From assembly GCF_905207935.1 (NCBI RefSeq), contig NZ_CAJLNI010000042.1:1-14499 (forward strand): a DNA stretch of 14,499 bases, read 5' to 3'. This stretch comes from an uncultured Haemophilus sp. (GTDB lineage: Bacteria > Pseudomonadota > Gammaproteobacteria > Enterobacterales > Pasteurellaceae). This document shows positions 7,579 through 13,777 of the stretch, piece after piece. Below the pieces are notes generated by a model that saw only the letters and a list, made by a program, of their open reading frames with translations, ran no database searches and was not told where the DNA came from. Position numbers and translations under genes: made by a program. The stretch's first letter is position 1. Every line of letters starts with the position of its first letter.

Positions 7579-7800
7579 TTAATAATGCGGAGGCGGTGTT
7601 TCTTCTGCTTGGCTGGCAATATTAGATGGTTGCATATCTTTTAATTTGCCGGCGAGATAGCGGAGTTGAAGTTGAATTTTATCCATATCAAACTGTTGTT
7701 GAACTAATGCTTGGTTTAGCTCGTCTAAAAGTTGTTCTTGAAACGCAATTTTCATTTCAAGTTCAGCAATGCGATCTTCTAAAATTTGTTGATTTTGCAT
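7579..7800 (-). CDS. slyX: SlyX family protein
   Basis: A 73-residue protein, the usual SlyX length, made of one long amphipathic helix: residues 5-56 have heptad-spaced hydrophobics (ILEDRIAELEMKIAFQEQ) and are predicted to form a coiled coil. The tail ends in the conserved PPPHY (69-73), typical of SlyX. Its biochemical function is unknown; the name comes from an E. coli genetic locus. It is divergent from fkpA with a 94-base gap, the same arrangement as in E. coli, which supports the call. The ribosome site is weak (GAGA, 6 bases before the ATG). No hairpin separates it from the ABC operon that follows on the same strand, so some read-through is possible. Confidence 0.9.
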   Translation of the reverse strand: MQNQQILEDRIAELEMKIAFQEQLLDELNQALVQQQFDMDKIQLQLRYLAGKLKDMQPSNIASQAEETPPPHY

Positions 7801-7894
7801 AAAATTTCTCTAATTTTTAAAAAAATGTTGTGAATTTGGTCAATCCGATTTAACCTATTCACTATTCCGTTTCTATTATAAAGGATCAAGCAAA

Positions 7895-8617
7895 ATGTTG
7901 AAAATTCAAAAGCTTTCTCTTGCTGCACTTATGGTAAGTGCGGTTGTTTCAGGTTCTGTTTTTGCAGAAGATAAAGCAGCGCCAAGCGCAAGTGATGCGT
8001 CTTATGCTGTAGGTGCATTAATGGGTAACCAAGTAAAAGATTTAGTGGATGCTCAAAAAGAAGTCATTCAATACGACAATGCGCGTATTTTAGATGGCTT
8101 AAAAGATGCATTAGAAGGTAAAGTTGATGTTCGTAAAGACGAAAAAATTCAACAAACCTTAGATGGTATTCAAGAGCAATTAGTGTCTGCAGCGAAAGCA
8201 AAAGTAGAACAACAAGCGAAAGCTGCAAAAGAAGAAGGTGATAAATACCGCGCTGAATTTGCGAAAAAAGATGGCGTAAAAAGCACTAAAGATGGCTTAC
8301 TTTACAAAATCACTGAAGCGGGTAAAGGTGATGCGATTAAAGCAACAGATACTGTGAAAGTACATTACACCGGTAAATTACCAGATGGTAAAGTATTTGA
8401 TAGCTCTGTTGAACGTGGTCAACCGGTTGAGTTTAAATTAAACCAAGTGATCAAAGGTTGGACTGAAGGTCTTCAGTTAGTGAAGAAAGGCGGTAAAATC
8501 GAATTAGTGATTCCACCTGAATTAGCTTATGGCAAACAAGGTGCAGGCGATTCAATTCCACCTGATGCAACACTTTACTTCGACGTTGAAGTATTAGACG
8601 TTAATCCTAAAAAATAA
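7895..8617 (+). CDS. fkpA: FkpA, periplasmic FKBP-type peptidyl-prolyl isomerase
   Basis: A 240-residue exported folding catalyst with chaperone activity. The signal peptide (residues 1-24) ends at VFA before EDKA. Residues 33-125 form the helical, lysine-rich dimerisation domain typical of FkpA/Mip proteins. Residues 150-237 are the FKBP domain, with its active-site set visible: Tyr158 (VHYTG), Phe168-Asp169 (VFDSS), Val185-Ile186, Trp189, Tyr212 (AYG) and Phe229. It assists folding of outer-membrane and periplasmic proteins. AAGGA lies about 10 bases before the ATG. Divergent from slyX and followed by a long uptake-signal terminator. In E. coli this gene is controlled by the sigma-E envelope-stress factor; I could not find a convincing sigma-E promoter in the 94-base gap. 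An exact uptake signal (7936-7944) lies inside the signal-peptide codons. Confidence 0.95.
   Translation: MLKIQKLSLAALMVSAVVSGSVFAEDKAAPSASDASYAVGALMGNQVKDLVDAQKEVIQYDNARILDGLKDALEGKVDVRKDEKIQQTLDGIQEQLVSAAKAKVEQQAKAAKEEGDKYRAEFAKKDGVKSTKDGLLYKITEAGKGDAIKATDTVKVHYTGKLPDGKVFDSSVERGQPVEFKLNQVIKGWTEGLQLVKKGGKIELVIPPELAYGKQGAGDSIPPDATLYFDVEVLDVNPKK
7936..7944 (+). repeat. DNA uptake signal sequence (in fkpA signal-peptide codons)
   Basis: An exact AAGTGCGGT encoding part of the hydrophobic core (Ser-Ala-Val) of the FkpA signal peptide, a region that tolerates sequence change. Confidence 0.85.
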
Positions 8618-8627
8618 TCCTTAATTC

Positions 8628-8653
8628 GACCGCACTTTGTCCAAAGTGCGGTC
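8628..8653 (+). terminator. Terminator after fkpA (perfect inverted uptake-signal pair)
   Basis: An 11-bp perfect stem GACCGCACTTT / AAAGTGCGGTC with a 4-base loop (GTCC), followed by ATTTTCCC. Both arms hold an exact uptake signal (8629-8637 and 8644-8652). It starts 11 bases after the fkpA stop codon and ends only 23 bases before the start of the yheO gene. Confidence 0.8.
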
Positions 8654-8676
8654 ATTTTCCCTACCAGATTTGAAAA

Positions 8677-9342
8677 ATGATACTAACCGATAGACAACCT
8701 TTCACCGATGAAGATCGTGCTATTCTGATTTCCTATAAAGCGGTAGTTGATGGCGTGAGCGCGTTGATTGGCGAGCATTGTGAAATCGTCTTACACTCTT
8801 TGGAAGACATTGAGCATTCCGCCATTTGTATCGCCAATGGGCATAATACCAATCGCCAAGTGGGTTCACCGATTACGGATTTAGCCCTGAAATCCTTGCG
8901 TAATATGCAAAGTGAGAGTGTGTCTAAGCCTTATTTTACGCGTGCGAAAGGCAATGTATTGATGAAGTCTGTGACCATCGCCATTCGAAATAGCAAACAG
9001 CGCATTATTGGTTTACTTTGTATCAATATTAATTTGGATGTGCCGGTTTCTCAATTTATGCAGGCCTTTATGCCAACGCAGGAACAAAATGAAACCTCTT
9101 CCGTCAATTTTGCAAGTTCAGTGGAAGAATTGGTGGCACAAACGGTAGAAAAAACGATTGAAGAAGTGAATGCAGATCGCTCGGTTTCGAATAATAATAA
9201 GAACCGTCAGATTGTGATTTCACTTTACGAAAAAGGCATTTTTGATATTAAAGATGCGATCAATTTAGTGGCTGATCGCCTCGCGATTTCTCGCCACACC
9301 GTGTATTTGTATATTCGTCAAATCAAACAAGAGCAAGAGTAA
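8677..9342 (+). CDS. yheO: YheO family predicted DNA-binding protein
   Basis: A 221-residue cytoplasmic protein with the YheO architecture: an N-terminal PAS-like domain of the YheO type (about 10-125; SYKAVVDG at 19-26, CEIVLHSL at 36-43, GSPITDLAL at 62-70, GLLCININLDVP at 112-123) and a C-terminal helix-turn-helix (about 172-217; NRQIVISLYEKGIFDIKDAI, then the recognition region ISRHTVYLYIRQ). Its regulatory target is unknown. The position between fkpA and tusD is the same as in E. coli. An in-frame TGA directly before the ATG (8671-8673) fixes the earliest possible start; E. coli YheO is slightly longer at its N-terminus. There is no recognisable Shine-Dalgarno sequence. The stop codon shares its last base with the tusD start, so the gene is coupled to the tus genes. 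Confidence 0.88.
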   Translation: MILTDRQPFTDEDRAILISYKAVVDGVSALIGEHCEIVLHSLEDIEHSAICIANGHNTNRQVGSPITDLALKSLRNMQSESVSKPYFTRAKGNVLMKSVTIAIRNSKQRIIGLLCININLDVPVSQFMQAFMPTQEQNETSSVNFASSVEELVAQTVEKTIEEVNADRSVSNNNKNRQIVISLYEKGIFDIKDAINLVADRLAISRHTVYLYIRQIKQEQE

Positions 9343-9722
9343 TGAACTATGTTCTCGCCGTGAAAAGTCCCGTTTATGGAAAACAAGGGGCTTTTCTTGC
9401 CTATCAATTTGCCCAAGCTTTACTCGAAAAAGGGCATGCCATTAGCCAAATTTTCTTTTTCCAAGACGGTGTGAGTAATGGCAATGGCTTGGTTTATCCT
9501 GCCAATGATGAATTTAATCTCACGCAAGCTTGGCAAGCCTTTTCAGCGCAGCATCATATTCCTTTGCATTTATGTGTAGCCGCTTCACAACGTCGTGGCG
9601 TAGTGGATGCGCTTACGGCAAAAGAGACTGATAAAACTAATCTGGCAGAAGGTTTTGAGATTACAGGCTTAGGCGAGTTTATGGCGATGGCATTAAAAGC
9701 AGATCGGGTGGTGACATTATGA
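9342..9722 (+). CDS. tusD: TusD, sulfurtransferase subunit for tRNA 2-thiouridine
   Basis: A 126-residue subunit of the cytoplasmic TusBCD complex. TusBCD accepts persulfide sulfur from TusA and passes it via TusE to MnmA, which makes 2-thiouridine at tRNA wobble position 34 (Lys, Glu, Gln tRNAs). The catalytic cysteine is visible as Cys78 in HLCVAASQRRG (76-86), the same number as the active-site Cys of E. coli TusD. The N-terminus YVLAVKSPVYGKQGAFLAYQFA (3-24) is the DsrE-fold opening strand and helix. Both ends overlap neighbours: one base with the yheO stop and four bases (ATGA) with tusC, giving a tightly coupled operon. Confidence 0.95.
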   Translation: MNYVLAVKSPVYGKQGAFLAYQFAQALLEKGHAISQIFFFQDGVSNGNGLVYPANDEFNLTQAWQAFSAQHHIPLHLCVAASQRRGVVDALTAKETDKTNLAEGFEITGLGEFMAMALKADRVVTL

Positions 9723-10078
9723 AGCTAGCATTCTTATTTCGTACCGCACCGCATGGAAACGCGATTTCTCGTGAAGGTTTAGATGCTTTGCTTGCGGCGA
9801 CAGCATTTTGTGATGAAGAGGAAATCGGTGTCTTTTTTATCGATGATGGCGTATTAAATTTACTCGATGGGCAAAATCCTGAGTTATTGTTACAAAAAGA
9901 TTTTATTCGTACCTTTAAATTATTAGATTTATACGATATTGAACAGCGCTTTGTCTGTGCCACTTCACTCGACCAATACCATTTGCAAACAGAACAACTC
10001 ATTATTTCTGCTGAAAAAATTGACCGCACTTCGCTGTTCAATAAGCTTAGCCAAGCAGAAAAAGTGTTTACGTTTTAA
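9719..10078 (+). CDS. tusC: TusC, sulfur relay complex subunit
   Basis: A 119-residue DsrF-like protein, the same length as E. coli TusC, which forms the structural core of the TusBCD heterohexamer together with TusD and TusB. The family opening FLFRTAPHGNAISREGLDALLA (5-26) and the strand IGVFFIDDGVLNLL (36-49) are clear. It lacks the catalytic Cys of TusD, as expected. It starts inside the tusD stop (ATGA, 9719-9722) and is followed after 8 bases by tusB. An exact uptake signal lies near its 3' end (10023-10031). Confidence 0.93.
   Translation: MKLAFLFRTAPHGNAISREGLDALLAATAFCDEEEIGVFFIDDGVLNLLDGQNPELLLQKDFIRTFKLLDLYDIEQRFVCATSLDQYHLQTEQLIISAEKIDRTSLFNKLSQAEKVFTF
10023..10031 (-). repeat. 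DNA uptake signal sequence (inside tusC)
   Basis: An exact AAGTGCGGT on the - strand within tusC codons for Asp-Arg-Thr-Ser. It lies about 250 bases before the inverted pair in tusB. Confidence 0.85.
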
Positions 10079-10086
10079 GGAATATT

Positions 10087-10374
10087 ATGCTTTATACCTT
10101 TTCTCAAGCTCATTATTCTGAGACAGACATTCAACGTTATTTGACTGACATCACGGAAAATGATGCGGTGGTTTTATGGCAAGACGGTGTGTTGCTAGTG
10201 GTAAAGTACGGAGAAATGTTTACTCAATGCAAAGGGCAATGTTTTGTGTTGGAGCAAGATGTTTTGGCTCGAAATTTAACCGCACTTTTGCCAGAAAACA
10301 ATCAAGTGCGGTCAATTTCATTAGCAGATTTGGTGGATTTAACTGCTCAATATTCGCCTCAAATCGCCTTATAG
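10087..10374 (+). CDS. tusB: TusB, sulfur relay complex subunit
   Basis: A 95-residue DsrH-like protein, the length of E. coli TusB, and the third subunit of TusBCD. It starts with MLYTFSQAHYSETDI (1-15); in many relatives the same place reads MLHTL. AVVLWQDGVLLV (27-38) is the conserved DsrH strand. AAGGA lies 5 bases before the ATG. The 3' third carries two exact uptake signals in opposite orientation (10279-10287 and 10304-10312), encoding the LTALLPENNQVRS part, a likely variable region. Its last six bases overlap the 3' end of the convergent membrane-protein gene. In E. coli rpsL comes next; here it does not, so this is a synteny break. Confidence 0.9.
   Translation: MLYTFSQAHYSETDIQRYLTDITENDAVVLWQDGVLLVVKYGEMFTQCKGQCFVLEQDVLARNLTALLPENNQVRSISLADLVDLTAQYSPQIAL
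10279..10312. repeat. Inverted pair of uptake signals inside tusB
   Basis: ACCGCACTT (10279-10287) and AAGTGCGGT (10304-10312) are separated by 16 bases and extend outward to a 12-base imperfect stem (TTAACCGCACTT / AAGTGCGGTCAA, one mismatch). The pair lies entirely in the coding sequence, about 60 bases before the stop. No T-tract follows, so a terminator role is doubtful. Confidence 0.8.
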
Positions 10375-10770
10375 TGGGCGTTCTTTAGGTAACAAGAGCG
10401 GTAATACCATCACAGAATAAAGTGCCAAACCTGCGGCCATTAAGCAGGTAATTTCTAATCCTCCTGCGCGTAACCATTCGCCAAATCCCATGTCATTAAC
10501 TAGTGTGGCATAAAAGAATCCTGCCACAACTGTGTAACTAAATCCGATTAATCCTGCAATTAATGCAATAGCTTTCACGTTGTAGCTTGCATAACGGTGA
10601 AATGCCGCCCAAAGCGTAATGAGAAAAGTCGGCACTGCAGCCACAATAAAGACAGAAAACACTGAGCTCTGAATTTGATCAGTATCATTATTCGAGAATG
10701 TTAAGGCAACAGTGCCGATAATTTGAATAATCAACGGAAAAAGAATAAATGCTTTAAGATATTTTTTCAT
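10369..10770 (-). CDS. Small four-helix inner-membrane protein, unknown function
   Basis: A 133-residue, strongly hydrophobic protein that I do not recognise. Four transmembrane segments are visible at about 7-25, 38-58, 66-90 and 104-127, with a short positively charged start (MKKYLK) and a polar loop NNDTDQIQ at 27-34. No catalytic motif is apparent. It has its own good promoter (10801-10829) and a modest ribosome site (GGA, 6 bases before ATG). Its stop codon overlaps the last codons of tusB on the other strand by six bases, so the two genes are tail-to-tail with no terminator between them. The reading frame is convincing because the hydrophobic pattern is regular over the whole length. 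Confidence 0.75.
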   Translation of the reverse strand: MKKYLKAFILFPLIIQIIGTVALTFSNNDTDQIQSSVFSVFIVAAVPTFLITLWAAFHRYASYNVKAIALIAGLIGFSYTVVAGFFYATLVNDMGFGEWLRAGGLEITCLMAAGLALYSVMVLPLLLPKERPL

Positions 10771-10800
10771 GAGATGTCCAATTAATAGAAAAACGGAAGC

Positions 10801-10829
10801 ATTGTATCAATCAAATGAAAGACAACCAA
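10801..10829 (-). promoter_or_regulatory. Promoter of the small membrane-protein gene
   Basis: On the - strand TTGGTT (10829-10824) is separated by exactly 17 bases from TACAAT (10806-10801, 5 of 6 matches). The start point would be near 10794, a leader of about 24 bases. It lies wholly in the 67-base gap after the deacylase gene. Confidence 0.55.
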
Positions 10830-10837
10830 TCTTTTCT

Positions 10838-11326
10838 CTATTCGGTTTTTATTACATCCACTAATGTGGGCTGAACGATTGAGGCATAATCTTGTGTATT
10901 GAGAATAATAGAGCGTTCTAACGTACCTGCATTAAATGCTAATTCATCATAACGAGACAGTAAGCTAGGATCGGCAATTAATAACAAATCAGGATGAAAG
11001 CTAAAAGGCGGAATTGCACCAAATACACAGTCAGTTAGGGTATCTACTTCTGTAGGACTAGCAAGCGAGGCTTTCGTGCCGCCTAAATAGGCCGCCACTT
11101 TGCTTAAATCAGATTGTTGATCAGCCGGCAATATAACTAACACTGCTTGTTTTACGCCATTTCCTTTCACTTTGCATACTAGCGCTTTTGCCCCTTGCCC
11201 TAATTCTGTACCACGGATTTTAGCCACTTCCTCTGATTTTCCTGCAGTCGGATGCTCAACGACACGATAGCGTGCTTGATGTTTATCTAAAAGTGCGGTC
11301 AATTTTTCAAATGTTTTTAGAGACAT
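10838..11326 (-). CDS. YbaK/EbsC-family aminoacyl-tRNA deacylase, YeaK-like
   Basis: A 162-residue cytoplasmic protein of the YbaK/prolyl-tRNA synthetase editing-domain family, which hydrolyses mischarged aminoacyl-tRNAs in trans. Family marks: GAKALVCKVKG at 45-55 with the conserved Lys47, FGAIPPFSF at 102-110 with HPDLLLIADPSLL at 111-123, and FNAGTLERSI at 131-140. The GAIPPFSF/FNAGTLERSI version and the length fit the E. coli YeaK group better than YbaK itself, but the tRNA specificity cannot be read from the sequence. The start is supported by AAGGA 7 bases upstream. A long hairpin (11339-11378) lies just upstream of that ribosome site. An exact uptake signal (11291-11299) covers codons near residue 10-12. 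Confidence 0.87.
   Translation of the reverse strand: MSLKTFEKLTALLDKHQARYRVVEHPTAGKSEEVAKIRGTELGQGAKALVCKVKGNGVKQAVLVILPADQQSDLSKVAAYLGGTKASLASPTEVDTLTDCVFGAIPPFSFHPDLLLIADPSLLSRYDELAFNAGTLERSIILNTQDYASIVQPTLVDVIKTE
11291..11299 (+). repeat. DNA uptake signal sequence (inside deacylase gene)
   Basis: An exact AAGTGCGGT at the 5' end of the YeaK-like gene. It is the last exact copy seen toward the right edge; none was found in the following 3.2 kb. Confidence 0.85.
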
Positions 11327-11338
11327 GACTGTTTCCTT

Positions 11339-11378
11339 AAAGGGGGGATCCTTTAATAAGGATTCGAGCCCCTTTTTT
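11339..11378. terminator. Strong hairpin with T-tract on the + strand
   Basis: Inner stem GGATCC / GGATTC (one G-T pair, loop TTTAATAA) is stacked on an outer AAAGGGG / CCCCTTT stem with a 3-base GAG bulge, followed on the + strand by a run of six T. On the - strand the tract after the stem is only TTTAA. It sits between two - strand genes, so it may end the 12160-11399 transcript or act as a leader hairpin of the deacylase gene, yet its better orientation is for + strand transcription. Confidence 0.6.
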
Positions 11379-11398
11379 ATGTGAGTACAGGAATAGAT

Positions 11399-12160
11399 CT
11401 ATTTTTTAGTTTTTTTCTCTTTTACAAAGTGTTTGCCATCAAAACGATAATAAATGCGTTCTGAAGTCATTTTTCCGTTACCACATGTATCTTCAAATTG
11501 ATGTACTAACGGGAAGCTAAAGCGGTTATTTTTCAAGTCGTAATCAAAATAGGCATTCGATTCTGGTAAATCATTATTCGTATATGAGATAAACGATACC
11601 TCAATATTAGAAGTTGGTTTTTTACCTTGAATCAGATTGGCTTCTTCTAAACCTTTTTCCGTAATTTGATAAAATTTCGCTGCGATTGCATGATGACATT
11701 GACTGTAGATGTCAGCGGTTTCTATATAATAGTAAGGTTTTCCATTCAATTTAAGCGATACTAGCCAGGTTATATAAGAGTCTAACTCATTAACTTCCGT
11801 TTTCCAAATGCCATTAGGTAACTGATAACGCCAAATGCTGCCATATTCATGCATTGTCCCGCCAGATTGCCAATCCCAAGCAAGGATTTGCAGTTTTTGG
11901 TCTTTTGAAGTGAGCACACGCACACCCTCTTTAGGCGCTTTTTCCCAAGCGCAGAATTTGCCTTCTAATTTTTCAATTTTGGCTAATGCGTCTTTAAACC
12001 GTTTTTCTGAAGACTGGTATTTTTCTTCATTTTTTTCGTTATAGTTGCCGTAGGTTTTCATCTCTGAATAACTTGCTGCTAATTCGGTATCAATGATTTC
12101 ACATTGGTTAGCATAAGCGGCAGAAGAAAAGAGGCACAGGCAAAGTAAGATTTTTTTCAT
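11399..12160 (-). CDS. Exported protein of unknown function
   Basis: A 253-residue protein that I do not recognise. The signal peptide (MKK, hydrophobic core, AYA at 15-17, then NQCE) predicts export to the periplasm. Residues 28-66 are charged and helical (possible coiled coil); the rest is rich in aromatic and beta-type sequence (WRYQLPNGIWKTEV at 110-123, GKPYYYIETADIYSQCHH at 140-157). Mature cysteines are Cys20, Cys70, Cys155 and Cys226, an even number that could form two disulfides. The tail is lysine-rich (VKEKKTKK). AAGGA lies 8 bases before the ATG; the gene follows the DUF4189 gene by 20 bases and is probably cotranscribed with it. No lipobox: the Cys residues in the signal core are followed by more hydrophobic sequence. 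Confidence 0.75.
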   Translation of the reverse strand: MKKILLCLCLFSSAAYANQCEIIDTELAASYSEMKTYGNYNEKNEEKYQSSEKRFKDALAKIEKLEGKFCAWEKAPKEGVRVLTSKDQKLQILAWDWQSGGTMHEYGSIWRYQLPNGIWKTEVNELDSYITWLVSLKLNGKPYYYIETADIYSQCHHAIAAKFYQITEKGLEEANLIQGKKPTSNIEVSFISYTNNDLPESNAYFDYDLKNNRFSFPLVHQFEDTCGNGKMTSERIYYRFDGKHFVKEKKTKK

Positions 12161-12180
12161 AGAGCGTTCCTTTTTTAAGA

Positions 12181-12615
12181 TTATTTTTCACAAGCGGAAA
12201 AGGTGATTGAGCAATTCGCTGAATTCGTTTTACAGGCTGCCAAGGCTTCTTGTTCAGCTTCTGCTCGCTTCACTCTGGAATTGCGAACTGCGGCATATTT
12301 TCCAGGGGAATCTCCTGTTGCCAATGCAACACAATCATGATTGGCTTCTATTACGATTTGACAATGTTGTTTATTTGTATCCGTTGAAGCAAGCTCACAA
12401 TCCTTTAGTGCTTTATTTTGAGCAGGCTTTATCATATTTCCCTCGCCATAACCAAAAGCACCATTTTGTGGATTATAAGCAATTACACTCCACCAATTAG
12501 GAAAATCTAGAAGTGGCGGTTGTGGTGGATACGACATTTGATCTTCGATTGAAGGTGTTGTTGCAAAAGCCGAAACGGATAAAGCACATAAAGCTAATGT
12601 AAGTAATTTTTTCAT
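12181..12615 (-). CDS. Exported DUF4189 domain protein
   Basis: A 144-residue exported protein. The signal peptide MKKLLTLALCALSVSAFA (1-18) is followed by a short proline-rich linker (PPQPP, 30-34). Residues 41-142 fit DUF4189: the opening WWSVIAYNPQNGAFGYGEG (41-59), a helix with KALKDC (68-73), a central CVALATG (95-101), then a second repeat-like helix AEAEQEALAAC (118-128) and the closing NCSITFSACEK. Six mature cysteines (73, 85, 95, 128, 135, 142) suggest three disulfides. The function of DUF4189 is unknown. Cotranscribed with the 253-residue gene 20 bases downstream. The ribosome site is weak (AAGAAA); a TACAAT hexamer at 12664-12659 could be a -10 box, but without a good -35. Confidence 0.82.
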   Translation of the reverse strand: MKKLLTLALCALSVSAFATTPSIEDQMSYPPQPPLLDFPNWWSVIAYNPQNGAFGYGEGNMIKPAQNKALKDCELASTDTNKQHCQIVIEANHDCVALATGDSPGKYAAVRNSRVKRAEAEQEALAACKTNSANCSITFSACEK

Positions 12616-12662
12616 TTTTATTTCTTGTGAAAAATTCTGTGAGGTTTGTCTTCTCTTTATTG

Positions 12663-12690
12663 TAAAAGCATATTACTAAGCAAGCTTTTA
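12663..12690 (-). terminator. Weak hairpin at the end of the DUF4424 gene
   Basis: On the - strand TAAAAGC and GCTTTTA form a 7-bp stem around a 14-base loop, starting at the stop codon of the DUF4424 gene. The stem is AT-rich and the loop is long, so it is at best a weak terminator. Confidence 0.25.
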
Positions 12691-13686
12691 GTTAAAAAAC
12701 TTTGCATCTATACCATATAGCACATCTAAATCATGCTGTGGTAAGAAGTCTTTTTCTTTTACTTGATATTGCACAACTTTGTCATTTTGCAGTACTTTTT
12801 TCACTTCGCCTTTACCTTTCCAGCAGAAAGAAACAATCTGATCTTTGGGTCTTTCAATGGTAAGCGTAAAATCCGCAATAGGTTTTGCCCAGTTTGCTCC
12901 AGTTTTGAGAATATAACCTAGCTCACGGTAGTATATCCCTTGATTAGATTTTGCTTTTACTGATTTTTTAAATGATGGATCAATGCAAAAGGTATCGGCA
13001 AACTTTTTATAATTCACGAGATCATGAAGCCCCATGCCAGAACCTAAAAGAGGGACATATTCGTGCTGAATTTGAGTAGTTGAATTGCCTTTAAAGGTTT
13101 GCTGCCAGCTATAAATAATTTGTCCGCCCCAAGTGATATCTTCGCTATCCTCAGAGTCTTTGTATGCGAATTTGGCAAGACGTGGGTCCTGACATTTCAA
13201 GATTTTCTTATCTGCAGAATCAGATTTACGTAACCAAGGCTCCATTAACTCTTCCTCAGTTAAACCACAGGCACGAAGAATCTCTGTGACATCGTGAGAA
13301 ACCAATTCTTTTTTCTCTTCATTGTCCGCATTTTTTGTTTCGTAAAAGAACGCGCGTACATGAGTCGTCGGTTTGATTTCTTTGCCATTCGCATAAATCT
13401 TAAAAGAATTGATTACACTTTGGGTGTCAGCAAAATCACCGTAATCGTGCAGCATCACTTCCGGTAATGGGAATAGCACCGTCTCAGTAATATCTTTATC
13501 GGTCAGATTGCGATATTCATATTCCACCTTAATTTTATCTTGGCTGATAAATAGGTTTTCTTTTTGCATCGCAATATGCTCATTTTTAATATATTCCACA
13601 CCACCAGTAGAGACTGTTCCCGTACTGTCGTTAGCTTGAGCCATAAATGGAAGACAAAGAATCGTTAAGAGAAGAGACTTTTTCAT
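12688..13686 (-). CDS. Exported DUF4424 domain protein
   Basis: A 332-residue exported protein. The signal peptide ends at AQA (16-18) before ND. The mature part fits DUF4424 over nearly its full length: the N-terminal NDSTGTVSTGGVEY (19-32), then IAMQKENLFIS (38-48), VEYEYRNLTDKDITETVLFPLP (54-75), typical of its beta-sandwich, and a late ITWGGQIIYSWQQTF strand (184-198). Mature cysteines: 140, 165, 234, 288. The family is found in the periplasm of many Proteobacteria with no known function. AAGGAA lies 9 bases before the ATG. The gap to the upstream DUF6636 gene is 91 bases and holds a degenerate uptake signal but no obvious terminator with a T-tract, so the two may share a transcript. Confidence 0.82.
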   Translation of the reverse strand: MKKSLLLTILCLPFMAQANDSTGTVSTGGVEYIKNEHIAMQKENLFISQDKIKVEYEYRNLTDKDITETVLFPLPEVMLHDYGDFADTQSVINSFKIYANGKEIKPTTHVRAFFYETKNADNEEKKELVSHDVTEILRACGLTEEELMEPWLRKSDSADKKILKCQDPRLAKFAYKDSEDSEDITWGGQIIYSWQQTFKGNSTTQIQHEYVPLLGSGMGLHDLVNYKKFADTFCIDPSFKKSVKAKSNQGIYYRELGYILKTGANWAKPIADFTLTIERPKDQIVSFCWKGKGEVKKVLQNDKVVQYQVKEKDFLPQHDLDVLYGIDAKFFN

Positions 13687-13721
13687 GATTGGTGTTCCTT
13701 GTAAAAAGTGAGAAAAATTTG

Positions 13722-13730
13722 ACCGCTCTT
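13722..13730 (-). repeat. Degenerate DNA uptake signal
   Basis: AAGAGCGGT on the - strand, one mismatch from AAGTGCGGT, followed by CAAATTTTT, the AT-rich flank of the extended Haemophilus uptake motif. It lies in the gap between the DUF6636 and DUF4424 genes. Confidence 0.5.
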
Positions 13731-13777
13731 GTGGTAAGGCAATTAACGTATTGTGTATTTTTCAAATACGCTACGAA

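Noticed and set aside
7874..7879. TATTAT as the -10 box of fkpA
   Set aside because: The transcript would start after the AAGGA ribosome site, leaving the mRNA without it; also no -35 at a fitting distance.
9679..10041. Open frame on the - strand opposite tusD/tusC (120 codons)
   Set aside because: Shadow of two well-recognised genes; composition rich in Ser and Cys as typical of such shadows.
11355..11378. tRNA 3' end or attachment-site remnant: AAGGATTCGAGCCCCTT resembles a T-arm (TTCGAGC loop)
   Set aside because: Only four of five stem pairs fit, there is no acceptor or anticodon arm, and the bases are fully explained by the hairpin at 11339-11378.
13747..13775. Hairpin CGTA..GTATTT-TTC-AAATAC..TACG after the DUF6636-like gene as a terminator
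   Set aside because: The stem is AT-rich with an internal loop, and no T-tract follows on the - strand.
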